Source: Isochrysis galbana
Lineage: Eukaryota; Haptophyta; Isochrysidales; Isochrysidaceae
DNA length: 64,000 bases
Reading direction: 5' to 3'
Assembly: GCA_018136815.1 (NCBI GenBank)
Contig: CM030941.1
Location: forward strand, 2,540,993-2,604,992
In this document: positions 19,879 to 30,251 of the stretch, piece by piece
Position numbering within the stretch: the first letter of the stretch is position 1
How the letters are laid out: each line of letters starts with the position of its first letter
Program-made: the position numbers and the translations under genes
The notes under the pieces: model-generated
What the model was told of the DNA's origin: nothing
Seen by the model: only the letters and a program-made list of their open reading frames with translations
The model's database searches: none

Positions 19879-20595
19879 TCGTTCCGTCAATTGTGGGACA
19901 TCAGTCGAATTGAGCGATCAAATGTCCACAGTTGTTTAAATTAAATTTTAAAATTAAATTGTTTTAAAATTATCATAGAATAACAACTTTTTTCTCTGCT
20001 TTCCCCCGTGCCCCGAGGGAGACGCCGTGTTTCCCCTGCGTTTCCTCTAAGGCCGATAACTACATAAACACACAATTTGAGGTATATTTCACACGGAGCA
20101 TGACTTGCAATCACATCGGTGCACGCCGTACATGGGCACGGCGCGATGTGCATCGGTCCCCCCGCGGATACGCCGTGCGTGCGCATGTCAACTGCGTACC
20201 CCTAAGGCCCACAACTACGTAAACTAGCCATGTAAGAGACGTTTCTTTGCGCAGCACGCGTGATGACTTGCAATCACATTGTGCACGCCGTGCGTGGGCA
20301 CGGCGCGATGTGCATCGGCGGCCCCCCGCGGGGGCGCCGTGCGTGCGCATAGCAACTTCCAGGAAGGTGCACGCCGTGCGTTCACTCTTTCCGCGGGGGA
20401 ACTCTGGGCGCGGAGGACGGGCGGGAACCCTGGGGGCACCCCCTGGGACCGGTGGATTATTACAGTATATGACGAGAACATTAACGTAAACAGCTGTCTG
20501 GTCTTTTGATCTCTCTCTCTCTCCCCTCTCCCTCTCCCCCTCTCATCGGCCTACCGGAGAGAGAAGGCGCCTACTGCCTGTCTCCCTCCTCCCTC
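19879..20595 (+). repeat. dispersed repeat family R1, copy 2
   Basis: Same family and orientation as 5990-6930. It has fewer internal units, but both ends and the CACCCCCTGGGACCGG segment are kept. The end (20540-20595) reads CCTACCGGAGAGAGAAGG then CTACTGCCTG, also found inverted at 15570-15640. Confidence 0.8.
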
Positions 20596-20751
20596 CTCGC
20601 TCACCCTCCAGCCCTCTCCTCGCCCTCGTCTTCCTCACGATGGTGGCTACTCGGCGCGCATCCGTACGGTCCTCCGTCCTCTCCTCTCGTGCACCTGCTC
20701 GCTGGCTTCGTTCGACTCCCTCGACACGGCCACCTGTCGACTGGACGCTGA

Positions 20752-21270
20752 GCGGAAGCGCTGCTCGCACGACTCGTTCCTCCTCCTGCTCCAAGGACGC
20801 GGCGGAGGAGGCGGAGCCTGTTCGCGTTCCTGATGCCGAGGAGGGGCACGAAGCCACGGTGCTCCGTGGGGCGAGAACGTGTGCCGCGTTGCGGCGGACG
20901 GTGGCCACCTGCGCCTCCTCCATCTCCACCGCCGCCTTCGCCACCCCCGCCATCTCCTCCTCCGCCTTCGCCGCCTCCACCCTCTCCTCCTCCTCCGTCT
21001 CCACCGCCCCCCTCGCCGCCGCCCATGTTGACAAATTGGACCTTTGGATGGAAAAATGAAAGATCACGCTTCGTCGTCACTATCACTAAAGGTCTCAAAG
21101 AGGGCAATCAAAGCAACATTTCATCTCCTGGGGACCATGGGTGGAAGAGCTTTCCAATGGGGGTATCAGCCACCTCTTTTATTTCAAGGACAAACTGTGA
21201 TTTGACCCGACGCCCCATGAAGTATGTCACAAATCTTGGTATTGGTATTGCTGAGGGAATGGTGCCTTAG
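20752..21270 (+). CDS. possible Pro-rich (SPPPP) protein fragment
   Basis: Frame +1 is open from just after a stop at 20749-20751 to 21268-21270. It contains seven tandem SPPPP units (about 20910-21025), followed by about 80 non-repetitive residues with the contexts NWTFGWKNE and GWKSFPMG. First ATG is at 20833. (SPPPP)n is a hydroxyproline-rich glycoprotein signature, so this frame is preferred over the antisense Gly-rich one. No signal peptide is seen. It may be one exon of a larger gene or a relic. Confidence 0.3.
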   Translation, partial: AEALLARLVPPPAPRTRRRRRSLFAFLMPRRGTKPRCSVGRERVPRCGGRWPPAPPPSPPPPSPPPPSPPPPSPPPPSPPPPSPPPPSPPPMLTNWTFGWKNERSRFVVTITKGLKEGNQSNISSPGDHGWKSFPMGVSATSFISRTNCDLTRRPMKYVTNLGIGIAEGMVP

Positions 21271-22386
21271 CCTTAGTGCCCTGGGAACATTATAAGAGGA
21301 TATGCATGAGGTAACCAACAAGCCAAGGTTTAGGCAAAACAAGCACTTTGTGCTCGCGCTCTCACCTAGCGAAGTTTGTCCTTACTTCAAGGACTCGTCC
21401 CTAAAAGCGAGGTACCTTTATCCGCACATCCGCCGTAAATTCTCTACTGTCGAAGCAGCGCGCGCGGCGCGCGGCCTCCCCTCCCTCCGCTTTCCAGAGA
21501 AGGAAACGAGGGAGGGGAAAGGGGAAGTGGTAGGAAAGGGAGGGTAGTTGGGGATATCACTAGCAATCTGCCTCGCGCCGTGCAAGTTGCGGCTAGTTTT
21601 TTATGATTTTTTTCTCTACTTAGAAGTTAAAATAGTGGTTGACCGCCCTACCAAGTGGGCGCGAGTCGGAGGAATGGTGGCGACCTGTTTGATGGCCCTG
21701 CTCCTCAACCCGCGCCCTCGCGCGAGCTGAGTCTGCATTGTGAATGGGCTAAATGGTCGGTGAGTTGGAGGGAGAGGGCTTTGCGATCTGAGATGAGCCT
21801 GCCTCTAGCGGCATGGGGCGTCCCTAGTGGGGCTCGATGTCGAGGATCGCCCAGGGCTCGGGAGCGGCCACAGCGCGCTCCTCAGACCATAGGTCAAACG
21901 GTAACCATAGGTTTTGTAGATAGTGGCCATATGAGCTGTCTGGGCACAAAACATAAAACGAACCTGTCCGCCGGGAGCGGGAGAGAGGAGGGGAGCGGGA
22001 GAGAGGAGAGAGGAGGGGAGCGGGAGAGAGGAGGGGAGCGGGAGAGGAGGGGAGCGGCGCGCGCTCCATGATCCTTCTTTGAAAACAAGTTGACAGAAAT
22101 CGTAGGTGCAAAACAAAACATCAATGAACATCCGCTCAAAGATCTCCATGCTGACGTCGTGCAACAAAAATCCACAGACACATGAACGTCCACATCTTGT
22201 ATGAGCATAGGCACTTGCATGTGGTGTGCTTCTTGTTCCTGTGGGAGGGTATGCTGAAGTGCACTTTGGTGGCAGTAGTGACAGTCGTCACATGGGTCAT
22301 TGTATTTCAGCATCCTCAACTTTGTTACAGCTCCAATATTTGACTTTCCCGGCTGCGGCGTAGTACTTGCAGTCAAGTACATTCAT
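21271..22386. other. repeats, no supported gene
   Basis: Bases 21446-21620 resemble 7450-7620. Bases 21642-21654 carry a variant of the GACCGCCCTA motif. Bases 21970-22060 are a purine minisatellite of imperfect GGAGCGGGAGAGAGGAGG units. Minus-strand frames crossing this area are probably chance or 3' untranslated sequence of the acidic-protein gene. Confidence 0.45.
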
Positions 22387-22927
22387 TCAAGGACCCGTCT
22401 CGCTACCTTGATGCCACACTGACCATATGGCGCTGGAGTTCACACTAACTGCATCGACTAAATTGCCACGCCGTGGCTGCCGTGGCATCGCGCGAGAAAA
22501 GTGTTCCCATCCTTCTCGTACTCTACACCAGCTTACCATCGCCAACAACGGTGATCCCCTCATCAATGCTTCCGACCGTGTCCGTCGAGTCATCGGCATC
22601 ATTATCGATGGAGTCATCATCATCATCGTTGTCGGACTGCTCGCCGTCTGAGTCTGACTCGCTGTCGTCATCCGAGTCCGAGTCGTCATCGCTTTCCTCC
22701 TGTTCGTCATCGGAGTCTGACTTGTCCTCCTTCTCCTTGTTGCTGTCCGCATCATCGTGTCTGTCGCTGCGGAGAGCCCTCCTCAGAGAGGAGGCGTCGC
22801 CGACGAGAGGCAGCTCAGCATCCTGTACGAGGTACTCGTTGTGCGCCTGGCCCACAAGGTGCACAGGAATCGGGCTCGTTTTCACGAGAACGAGGAACAG
22901 AGCAAGTAGGGTGACGAGAATCTGCAT
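22387..22927 (-). CDS. small secreted acidic Ser/Asp-rich protein, two exons
   Basis: Proposed exons on the minus strand are 22927-22537 and 22448-22387. The 88-base intron begins GTAAGC, ends AG and is in phase 1. The product is 150 residues. Residues 1-18 form a clear signal peptide (MQILVTLLALFLVLVKTS). Residues about 60-110 are dominated by Asp, Ser and Glu (DSDDEQEESDDDSDSDDDSE-like runs), giving a strongly negative segment. Without splicing the frame stops four residues after the donor, at 134 residues. Such secreted acidic proteins bind cations or mineral surfaces in other organisms; that role here is inference. The short C-terminal exon has an N-glycosylation site (NSS). Confidence 0.6.
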
Positions 22928-23063
22928 GGATGGCGAGTTTGCCCTCGACAGAGTGGTGGACGGCCTCGAAGGGAGAGTGACGAAGCAACGGTGGTGCTCG
23001 GCAGTTTTTCCGTTTTTCTCCTCGTACTCCTACATGGTAAAAACATGGAGGGAAACTGTTTAG

Positions 23064-24118
23064 CCCAACGCATCGTTGGGCCCAGTGACTTGGAGTAGAT
23101 AGTAACCATTGAAGGCTAGCTAGCGCGACAGGCCAATGACGGTGCCCCCTCCGCAGTTCCCCCCACCTCCGCAGATCCCCCCCCCCCCCCCCCCCCCCGC
23201 AGTTCCCTCCCTAGATTTCCTCCCCCCACTTCGCATATTTCCTACCCCCCACTCCGCAGATCCCCCCCCCCCCGGCAAGTGGTGATCGCGGGCTCTCCAC
23301 CATCCACCATGCCAAAATATCCAGGTCCAAGTTGCTGTCTTGCGTCTTGCGGTGTGGAGAGGTACTTTTCGAGGTCGTCGCGGATGTCTGCGCCAACTAC
23401 GCCGATTGCACTACTCCTACCCAAGCGTCGACAGCCTGCGGCTGGCGCGCGCTCGCGCGGCCGACCTTGGTTGGGGCTTGGGGGGAGTGTAACACCCTCC
23501 CCCCCCCCCCAGGCCCCCAAGGGAAAAAAGCTTTAGAACCACCTTAAGACTACGCGTTTGCGCAACCGTGGTCAATGAATGATTCCCGCCTCATCAATAT
23601 TTCAGCAGACATGTCCACTTGACCGTCCCCATAACACCCTAAACCTTCAGACGTTTTTTAGATATTCATTTGACAAGGCAGCAGTGCGTGCAATAGTGAA
23701 AAGGCATGCTGGATGGTGGAAGCACAGCTTGCAAAGCATATTGCTCGTTGTGCGTTGAGGGCATGCTGGATGGTGGAAGCACAGCTTGCAAAGCATATTG
23801 CTCGTTGTGCGTTGAGGCACCTTGTGGGTAACGTTGGCGTTGCGGCTTCGCCAAGCTAGCGAAACCAAAAAAAAGGACCATTGGCATCTGGATACATGCG
23901 CGTAGGAGACGGCACGGCTTGCGCTAATGAAAAGCAGAAGAAGGGGACCAGGTGAACGACGGCACCTGGCACTCGATAGCATGAAATGAAGACAAGATTC
24001 CAAGACGCTCGCAGCCTCGTGTGCCAATGATGGAAACACACACTAAGATGCACAGCGTGGGTAATGCCTCCTTGCAAACCTGTCCATGCCTGTCGCAGAC
24101 TGCCATTACTCCTATGAT
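23064..24118. other. repeat- and C-rich stretch, no supported gene
   Basis: Poly-C runs include 22 bases at 23177-23198. Bases 23548-23569 hold the 3' end of repeat R2 (TTAAGACTACGCGTTTGCGC). A 57-base exact tandem duplication occupies 23703-23816. Short minus-strand frames cross the duplication and gain a 19-residue repeat from it, but there is no other reason to call them genes. Confidence 0.5.
23703..23816. repeat. 57-bp tandem duplication
   Basis: Units at 23703-23759 and 23760-23816 are identical. They begin GGCATGCTGGATGGTGGAAG. Two copies with no divergence indicate a recent event. Confidence 0.9.
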
Positions 24119-25501
24119 TTACAAGGATGGGATGCCTCCATTCGGGCTTATTGGCTGTTCGGCGGCCGCAAGTTCACTAGCATCGGCCACCATACTGCGC
24201 AATCTCTGGCTCGAACGGCCGCTCGAAGTATGGCTCCGTGCTCCAAAATGCCCACCGCAACCGACGCTATTCAGAGCGGGAGGCGACTGGAGGCCGGCGT
24301 CGGCCATCGGCGTAAAGCTGGAGAGAGCACGTCGCTCTCGTGGTGTCGGTGCACGTAGCGCCGGCGAGTTCCTCGCGTGCTCCTGTTGTGCAATAGATTC
24401 GTTGAGGGCCTTCTTCAAAGCCCGTAACTCTGTGAGTGATGGTGGTGGAACGACAGATCGCTCGCGAAACTCTACTTCATCCTCAAGGCTCAGGTGCAGC
24501 TGCTCCGTCTGTGCGAGCAGGGTGAGCCGCTCCTACGTATAGTCATGTGTAAGGGGAGCTGGATGAAGCGCGCTGTGGCCGGAGGCAGGGCGTCATAAGC
24601 AGCGATTCGCTGGGAAATGGAGTGGCTGCTTTAATGCAATCATAGGAAACCACCGCAAATTCCTGGTGAGGCGACGTACCTCCTCCAATGCGGCCCGTAA
24701 GGCCACTATCACAGCGCTGCCCCGATCGCCGTTGTTCAATGTCTCGGCTGTGAGAGCAGAGTCAGCTGAAGTTGCACTAGAAGCAGTCGGCGGGCGCGAG
24801 GTGGTGTTGCCTGTAGCGCCCGTCGATCCCGTGGGCGGTCGTGCTGTGGAGGGGCGCGAGCCGCCTGAGCTGGGGGTAAGCGGCCGAATGCATTTGATTC
24901 CTGCGGAAGAGAACTCTTCGTCGGCCCGGGTGCGCGAATGCTCCACGCCCGTTGTCGTCGCAGGTCTGCGCGGCTCGGCCTCGCCTAGCGTAAGCCGATC
25001 AAAGCCCTGCTGCCTCCCCGCCAACCCCCGCATCTCTCGTAGCGACGACCTAGAGACTGTCGGTTGTGCGGTCCGCGGGCGGCGTGGTAGCACATCGGCC
25101 TCACCCAGGATTGACTGAAGGGCTCGCTGCTGCGCGCGCCCTATCTTCGGCAGCAGCGCGTCGGCGGAGGAGCTGAGCACACCGGGCCTCGCGGAGAGGA
25201 GGTGGCTGACCAGCGCCTTCACCTCGAGCGCGACAAGCCCTGCGCCCGAGGCGCGCACAAATTGAGCCTGAGAGCTACTCTGCGCGAGCATCTCGTCGGT
25301 CGCCGCGCTGAACTCGGAGAGGATGTCTCGGAGCGCACGCACCTCAGCGTACATGTCCTCACACGCCTGGACACGCTCTTCTCCCACCACCCGCCGGACC
25401 TCGTGTAGCTCCACCGGCTCCACCGATGCGGAGATCTGCTCCCACAAGAACTCGTGCCCTGCCATCCCCGTTGTCTCCGCCGCCTCTGCCGCCTCCGCCA
25501 T
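24119..25501 (-). CDS. CCDC24: CCDC24-like coiled-coil protein, two exons
   Basis: Proposed exons (minus) are 25501-24680 and 24532-24119. The 147-base intron runs GTACGT...GTAG in phase 0. The product is 411 residues. The N-terminal region (FLWEQISAS, then EVRRVVGEER, then EVRALRDILSEF, residues about 18-65) and a later helix crossing the splice junction (ALRAALEE joined to ERLTLLAQTEQ) follow the order seen in vertebrate CCDC24, as I recall it. Between them lies a Ser/Thr/Pro/Arg-rich, probably disordered segment. CCDC24 is a poorly characterised protein of ciliated organisms. The match fits a flagellated alga. The C-terminal 100 residues are Ser/Ala-rich. Family assignment rests on recalled similarity, not a search. 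Confidence 0.62.
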
Positions 25502-26423
25502 CGCGGCCCCTCCCGCCGCTCCTCTGCTCTCCCCCGCCCACTGCTGAGACGGCGCCCAGCGCGGGCGGGGGTTGGGCGGCGTCGGGGACCTACATAGAGA
25601 TCCCCTTTTAATACAGATTCAAAGATTCACAACGACTGCGCGAACGCTAACGTTACGCTTACGCTAGCCATGTCGCCGAAACGTGAAAACAAGAAAATTG
25701 CTCCAAACTCTGACGACGCTCCCCCCATCGCTGGCGGCCACGGCTACACACAACACTTAAGTACCGGTTACTAGCCCACCAAAATCGAGCATTTGGCATT
25801 CGGTGCTCGATGCTCGATCTCGATGCGAGACCGAACAAAGAACAAATGACAATGACAAATGACAGATGCAGATGCAGATGCAAAGGACAAAGGAAAGAGG
25901 AAAGAGGAAAGGAGACGTGAGAAGTATGCCCAAGCTACAATTGATGCAAATGAGTTCTAGTTCACAATGGCAATCATCAAAAACTATTGTTATAGTTTTA
26001 GCGATGGCAATGGAGCGCGCGCCGGAGTGACCATGTGACCATGTTTTGGCCATGTACATTACATAATCATTACATGTATACATGTATACCTATGAGTTCT
26101 AGTTCACAATGGGGAGGCGCCTGTGCCCTCCCCGCCAGCTCCAATTCCCCTTCGGGCCTTCGGGTGTCCTGTCGGTCAACCTCAACCTCAAACACTGCTC
26201 GACCCATCTCCATCTCGATGTGTGCTGCGCTCGATCGATAGGTCGCTCCGCGCTCCGCATTTCCTCACTGGTCACTGGTGGGTTGGAGCGGCGCGAGGCC
26301 ACAAAGGCTACCGGCTTCGGGTGGTGAGTGAGTGCGAAAGTAAGTAACGGGTTTCGTGGGAGAGAGGAGGACCTCAACATACCTTATATGATAAGGCACA
26401 TAGGCACATACGATGAACGATGA
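25502..26423. other. intergenic with short repeats
   Basis: A 21-base direct repeat (first 20: ATGAGTTCTAGTTCACAATG) occurs at about 25949-25969 and 26091-26111. Imperfect GATGCA and GGAAAGA arrays lie at 25860-25915. No gene is supported. Confidence 0.45.
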
Positions 26424-29400
26424 AAGAGAAGAGACGACCAATTTACGACCACGACCGACGACGGCATCCGAAGAGAATTCAGAAGGTACTACGCCTGGCT
26501 GTACTCCCCCAAGGAATCGAGGCGAGAACCCGAACTGGAAATTACTCTATCCGACAGGCCCCTCACCGAACTCGACAAACGCCGATTGGAGGGGCGCATC
26601 ACTGTAGACGAGACCACCCAGGCCATTCGAGACATAGGCCCAGGCAAAAGCGCGGGCCCGGACGGGATTCCGGCGGAAGTATACAAGGCACACGAAAAAC
26701 TAGTTGCACCGATCCTAACAGACCTCTACAACCAAACCTTCGACACAGGCCTAATCCCGTACACTATGAGGGAGGGAGATATCATCCTGCTTTATAAAAA
26801 AGGAGACTCACGCGACCCTAGAAACTATAGGCCCATAACACTATTACAGAGCGACTACAAGATACTAGCCAAAGTACTAACCAATAGGCTAAGCAAAGTA
26901 ATTGGTAACATTATATCCGACAATCAACTAGGCTTCGTGCCTAGAAGACTGATTAGCGAAGCCACCCACCTTCTGCAACTGACAAGGGCATACCTCGACG
27001 AAACAGGAGAGCCGGGTCTCCTCCTAGCACTCGACTGGGAAAAAGCTTTCGACAGAGTCAGCTGGGAGTTCTACCACCTGGCCCTCCGCCTCCTCAATTT
27101 CGGGCCCGACTTCCAGCACCTGGCAAAAGCACTTACAAGCGAGGCGGCAAGACCCGTCCGCACAATTAAAATCAACGGGGGCCGAAGCTACCCCTTCACG
27201 ATAGGGAGTGGGATGCCCCAAGGATGCCCCCTCTCGCCGCTCACCTTCCTCCTTACGACGGAAGCTCTCACCCGCGCCATAAACAGCGACCCCGACATAC
27301 AAGGGGTTAACCTCAACGGGTACGAACTGAAGATTAGCCAGTTCGCCGACGACACGGCGCTCATCACGAGCGACTACACAAGCCTGAAGCGGGCCCTAAT
27401 GTGGGTGCGGACGCACGAACGGGCCACGGGGGGCAAAACAAACGAAGCCAAATTTCAAGGAATCCGAATGGGCTCGCAAAGGCTACGCAAGCCGCCGTGG
27501 GACATGCGTAAATACAACTGGATAGAGAACGATCAATACCTCACCATACTAGGCGTCCCGCTAGGAGCCCCGGAAGCCCTCAAGCCCTTCTGGAAGAAAC
27601 TCGCAGACAAAGTAGACAACAAAGCAGCCAGATTGGCGCCGATTACGCGACACATGACCATATTCGGTAGGACCAACATAGCGAACTTTATAATTTACGG
27701 CACACCACGCTACTGGATGCAAACGTTGGCAGCCCCTACTTGGTTCCATGGGAGAATCCAAAAAGCGGCGGACAAAATTCTATGGGAGAGCCCTTACACA
27801 GGCAAAATCACGAAGTGGGTGAGGCACCCACAATACCCCGTGCACGACGCGGAGTGCGCATCACGAACAATGGGGATCGGCCTCCTCCACTGGACAACGC
27901 ACGTGAGAGCTCTACAAACAAAATGGATACTAAACTACCTCAACGCAAGAAAAGCTATTTGGAAGCATGCGCTCGATGCGTGGTTCTGCCGGACTGGACT
28001 CGGCCGCGGGGCAGTCCTATCCTCGATTCCTACGAAGACGCTCACCCGCAGTATCAGGGGAAACCCGGCACTGCCAGCATTCTGGAAGGACGCCTTGGTG
28101 TACTTCAGGACCCTAAACATACGCCGCACGAGACTCACAAGGGAAGGAGCACTGTCACAGCCAATATGGCACAATCCTCACGACCCACCACCGCTCAAAC
28201 GCGGGGCGTGGATCAGCCTATGGGAATCCCTTCAGACGCACGTTGCACATAACATCTATAAAAACGAGGACCTCACGGAACCTTACACGCGTGAGGATTG
28301 CGCTCAATACCTGGAACACCTCCCCGAAATATTCGAGCACAAGGGGAGCAGAATAAACAAAACGGAATTCCTAGACTCGTGGGAGCGGGTGGTGCAACAC
28401 GTCTCGCACCTCCTAGAAAAAGCAAAAGAGACCCCGCCCCATGACCCGGCCCCCGCCGAGCCGAGCACGGGATCGCCGAGCGTGTCAGCATTGCCGCTAG
28501 AAGTGTCTAGAGAGACCAAAGTCTCCGAGAGCGACACGTACATAACTAGAATGAATAACATATGGATTTATACAAACACCAACTATCTAGGCGAGACCAC
28601 AGACACCACCGTGGTAGCAAAACCGGGCGAGGAGGATCACTACTACGCCCCAGCTAAATGGGAAAATGGACTAAAAGGCCCGAAACACCTCGAATTCCCT
28701 CTTGCGGACGAGTACACGCTTAACGAAAAGACACAACTAGACCAAATCACCGTGTCGGATATAACGCGAGAGCTCAAAGGGGACGGCCCCCGCAACAAAC
28801 CTCAGCCAGCGCGAGAGGCGTGGGCCCGCAAGCTAGACCTAACGCACGATGAATGGAAGCACGTGGCGAAACTCTATACCCACCCCCTACTAAAACACAC
28901 AGACAAACACCTGCACTTCAAGCACGTTACCCATAGGAGGCTGGGTACGCGAAACCGGTTCGCAGCGGCGACCACCACAAGATGTAGACTCTGCGGGAAA
29001 CACAGAGAAAACTCGACGCACCTAGCTAGATGCCCGTCCACGCTTCCGATATTTCAAACCATAGAAGCCGTAGCGGGGTACACCCCGGCGAAAGACAGAT
29101 CGACGACTCAAAAAATCAAAGACAGACTATTCGCATACCCGAATTCCCCGACGCCGGATAGCCTTAAAGCCCTCTACCTAATAGCATGGAGATACATCAT
29201 AAAAGACTTCTACAAAGTGGAATTCGAAAATCACACCTTCCACCACGTACCGGTTATTGAAAGAGTCCTAAGCAGGTTCACGGCCCTCGTCAGAGGTCGG
29301 GAACCTCCGGACAACTTCTTGACCGCACGCACGCGCAAGGCCTCCCTGGGAAGGAAGCCGAAAATCAAATCTCCACACGACCTCAGCGCCCCTGTCTTCT

Positions 29401-29486
29401 TAACTAACAACAAAGGCGCCCTAGTCATGAGCACGAATCTATCTCTGGTAGCGGAAGCCCTCAACATAGCAGAGCGACTAGCCTAA
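26424..29486 (+). CDS. 5'-truncated LINE (non-LTR) reverse transcriptase ORF
   Basis: The frame is open from just after a TGA at 26421-26423 to TAA at 29484-29486 (1,020 codons). It begins in the usual region just upstream of RT (FRRYYAWLYSPKE). It carries KSAGPDGIP, NYRPITLL, motif A LLALDWEKAFDRVSWEF, motif B GMPQGCPLSPL and the catalytic FADD of motif C (about 27340). A C-x2-C-x8-H-x4-C zinc knuckle follows at about 28986-29036 (CRLCGKHRENSTHLARC). There is no apurinic endonuclease domain, so the copy is 5'-truncated near 26420, as is common for LINEs. No RNase H is visible. The RT and C-terminal part have no stop, suggesting a young insertion. The related decayed copy is at 741-1640. Confidence 0.88.
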   Translation, partial: KRRDDQFTTTTDDGIRREFRRYYAWLYSPKESRREPELEITLSDRPLTELDKRRLEGRITVDETTQAIRDIGPGKSAGPDGIPAEVYKAHEKLVAPILTDLYNQTFDTGLIPYTMREGDIILLYKKGDSRDPRNYRPITLLQSDYKILAKVLTNRLSKVIGNIISDNQLGFVPRRLISEATHLLQLTRAYLDETGEPGLLLALDWEKAFDRVSWEFYHLALRLLNFGPDFQHLAKALTSEAARPVRTIKINGGRSYPFTIGSGMPQGCPLSPLTFLLTTEALTRAINSDPDIQGVNLNGYELKISQFADDTALITSDYTSLKRALMWVRTHERATGGKTNEAKFQGIRMGSQRLRKPPWDMRKYNWIENDQYLTILGVPLGAPEALKPFWKKLADKVDNKAARLAPITRHMTIFGRTNIANFIIYGTPRYWMQTLAAPTWFHGRIQKAADKILWESPYTGKITKWVRHPQYPVHDAECASRTMGIGLLHWTTHVRALQTKWILNYLNARKAIWKHALDAWFCRTGLGRGAVLSSIPTKTLTRSIRGNPALPAFWKDALVYFRTLNIRRTRLTREGALSQPIWHNPHDPPPLKRGAWISLWESLQTHVAHNIYKNEDLTEPYTREDCAQYLEHLPEIFEHKGSRINKTEFLDSWERVVQHVSHLLEKAKETPPHDPAPAEPSTGSPSVSALPLEVSRETKVSESDTYITRMNNIWIYTNTNYLGETTDTTVVAKPGEEDHYYAPAKWENGLKGPKHLEFPLADEYTLNEKTQLDQITVSDITRELKGDGPRNKPQPAREAWARKLDLTHDEWKHVAKLYTHPLLKHTDKHLHFKHVTHRRLGTRNRFAAATTTRCRLCGKHRENSTHLARCPSTLPIFQTIEAVAGYTPAKDRSTTQKIKDRLFAYPNSPTPDSLKALYLIAWRYIIKDFYKVEFENHTFHHVPVIERVLSRFTALVRGREPPDNFLTARTRKASLGRKPKIKSPHDLSAPVFLTNNKGALVMSTNLSLVAEALNIAERLA

Positions 29487-30251
29487 CCAAGCGACCCCGC
29501 GCCGCGAGCCGCCCACCATCCTAAAGTAGGCCCTAGACACACTGACCACAGCTGCCGACACCCAGCACAAGGAGCAAACACACAATAGCCGGTAGCCCGA
29601 TGGCATAGGAGGAAGGCGCGAAACAGGCCATCGCGAATCGGCACACACCGTCTGCCACTGGAGACCCACGACACCCAGCCCCTAGGTAGAGCACGAGGGG
29701 ACGAGCCGCAAGGCAGGTGTAGGGGGAGTGAAGGGAAACGGGCGAGGCTGCGAAGATACCGTGCAAAGTCGCGCGCGCGCCGAGAATATTAAGAAGTTTT
29801 TTTTTTACCTGATAGGTTGTGGCGTGGCGTGAGTCGCCTCGCGGCAGCGGCGATCGCCCCCTCCCCCCCGCTCCCCGCTTTCCCATCCGCGGACCACCTT
29901 CGGCCAAAAAGTACCGAGGGGGCGAACTGATATGCTAGGAATTGGCCAGGTACGAGTATGGAGTAAAGTACTTTACTCCTACTCTAGAGTACATCTTTCA
30001 ATCCCTCGTTTTTTCTCTCCCACCTACGCAGCGCACTCACGCCCATGATGTCCTCCGAGAGAACGAGCTGACTGCTTCACCTCGCGTTTTCTCTTCTCCT
30101 GAAGCTCACTTATCTCCTATCTCTTGTCACCTCTCGGCCCCCTTTCTTTTCTCTCTGTGCATCTGCTCGCCTCCGCCTCTGGACTGGTTCCCCCCCCCCC
30201 CCCCCGGGACCCCTCTCTCCCTCTCCCTTTCGCCTTCCCCCCTTCATCAAG
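29487..30251. other. LINE 3' region and intergenic DNA
   Basis: The first 250-300 bases are probably the 3' untranslated region of the LINE. I could not fix its end: there is a T run at about 29798-29808 but no poly-A. Bases 30190-30204 are a C run. Bases 30240-30251 lead directly into the NIF3-family start. Confidence 0.4.

Noticed and set aside
20601-21107. Minus-strand Gly-rich frame (GGGGE repeats)
   Set aside because: Antisense of the (SPPPP)n frame, which is the more usual algal pattern.
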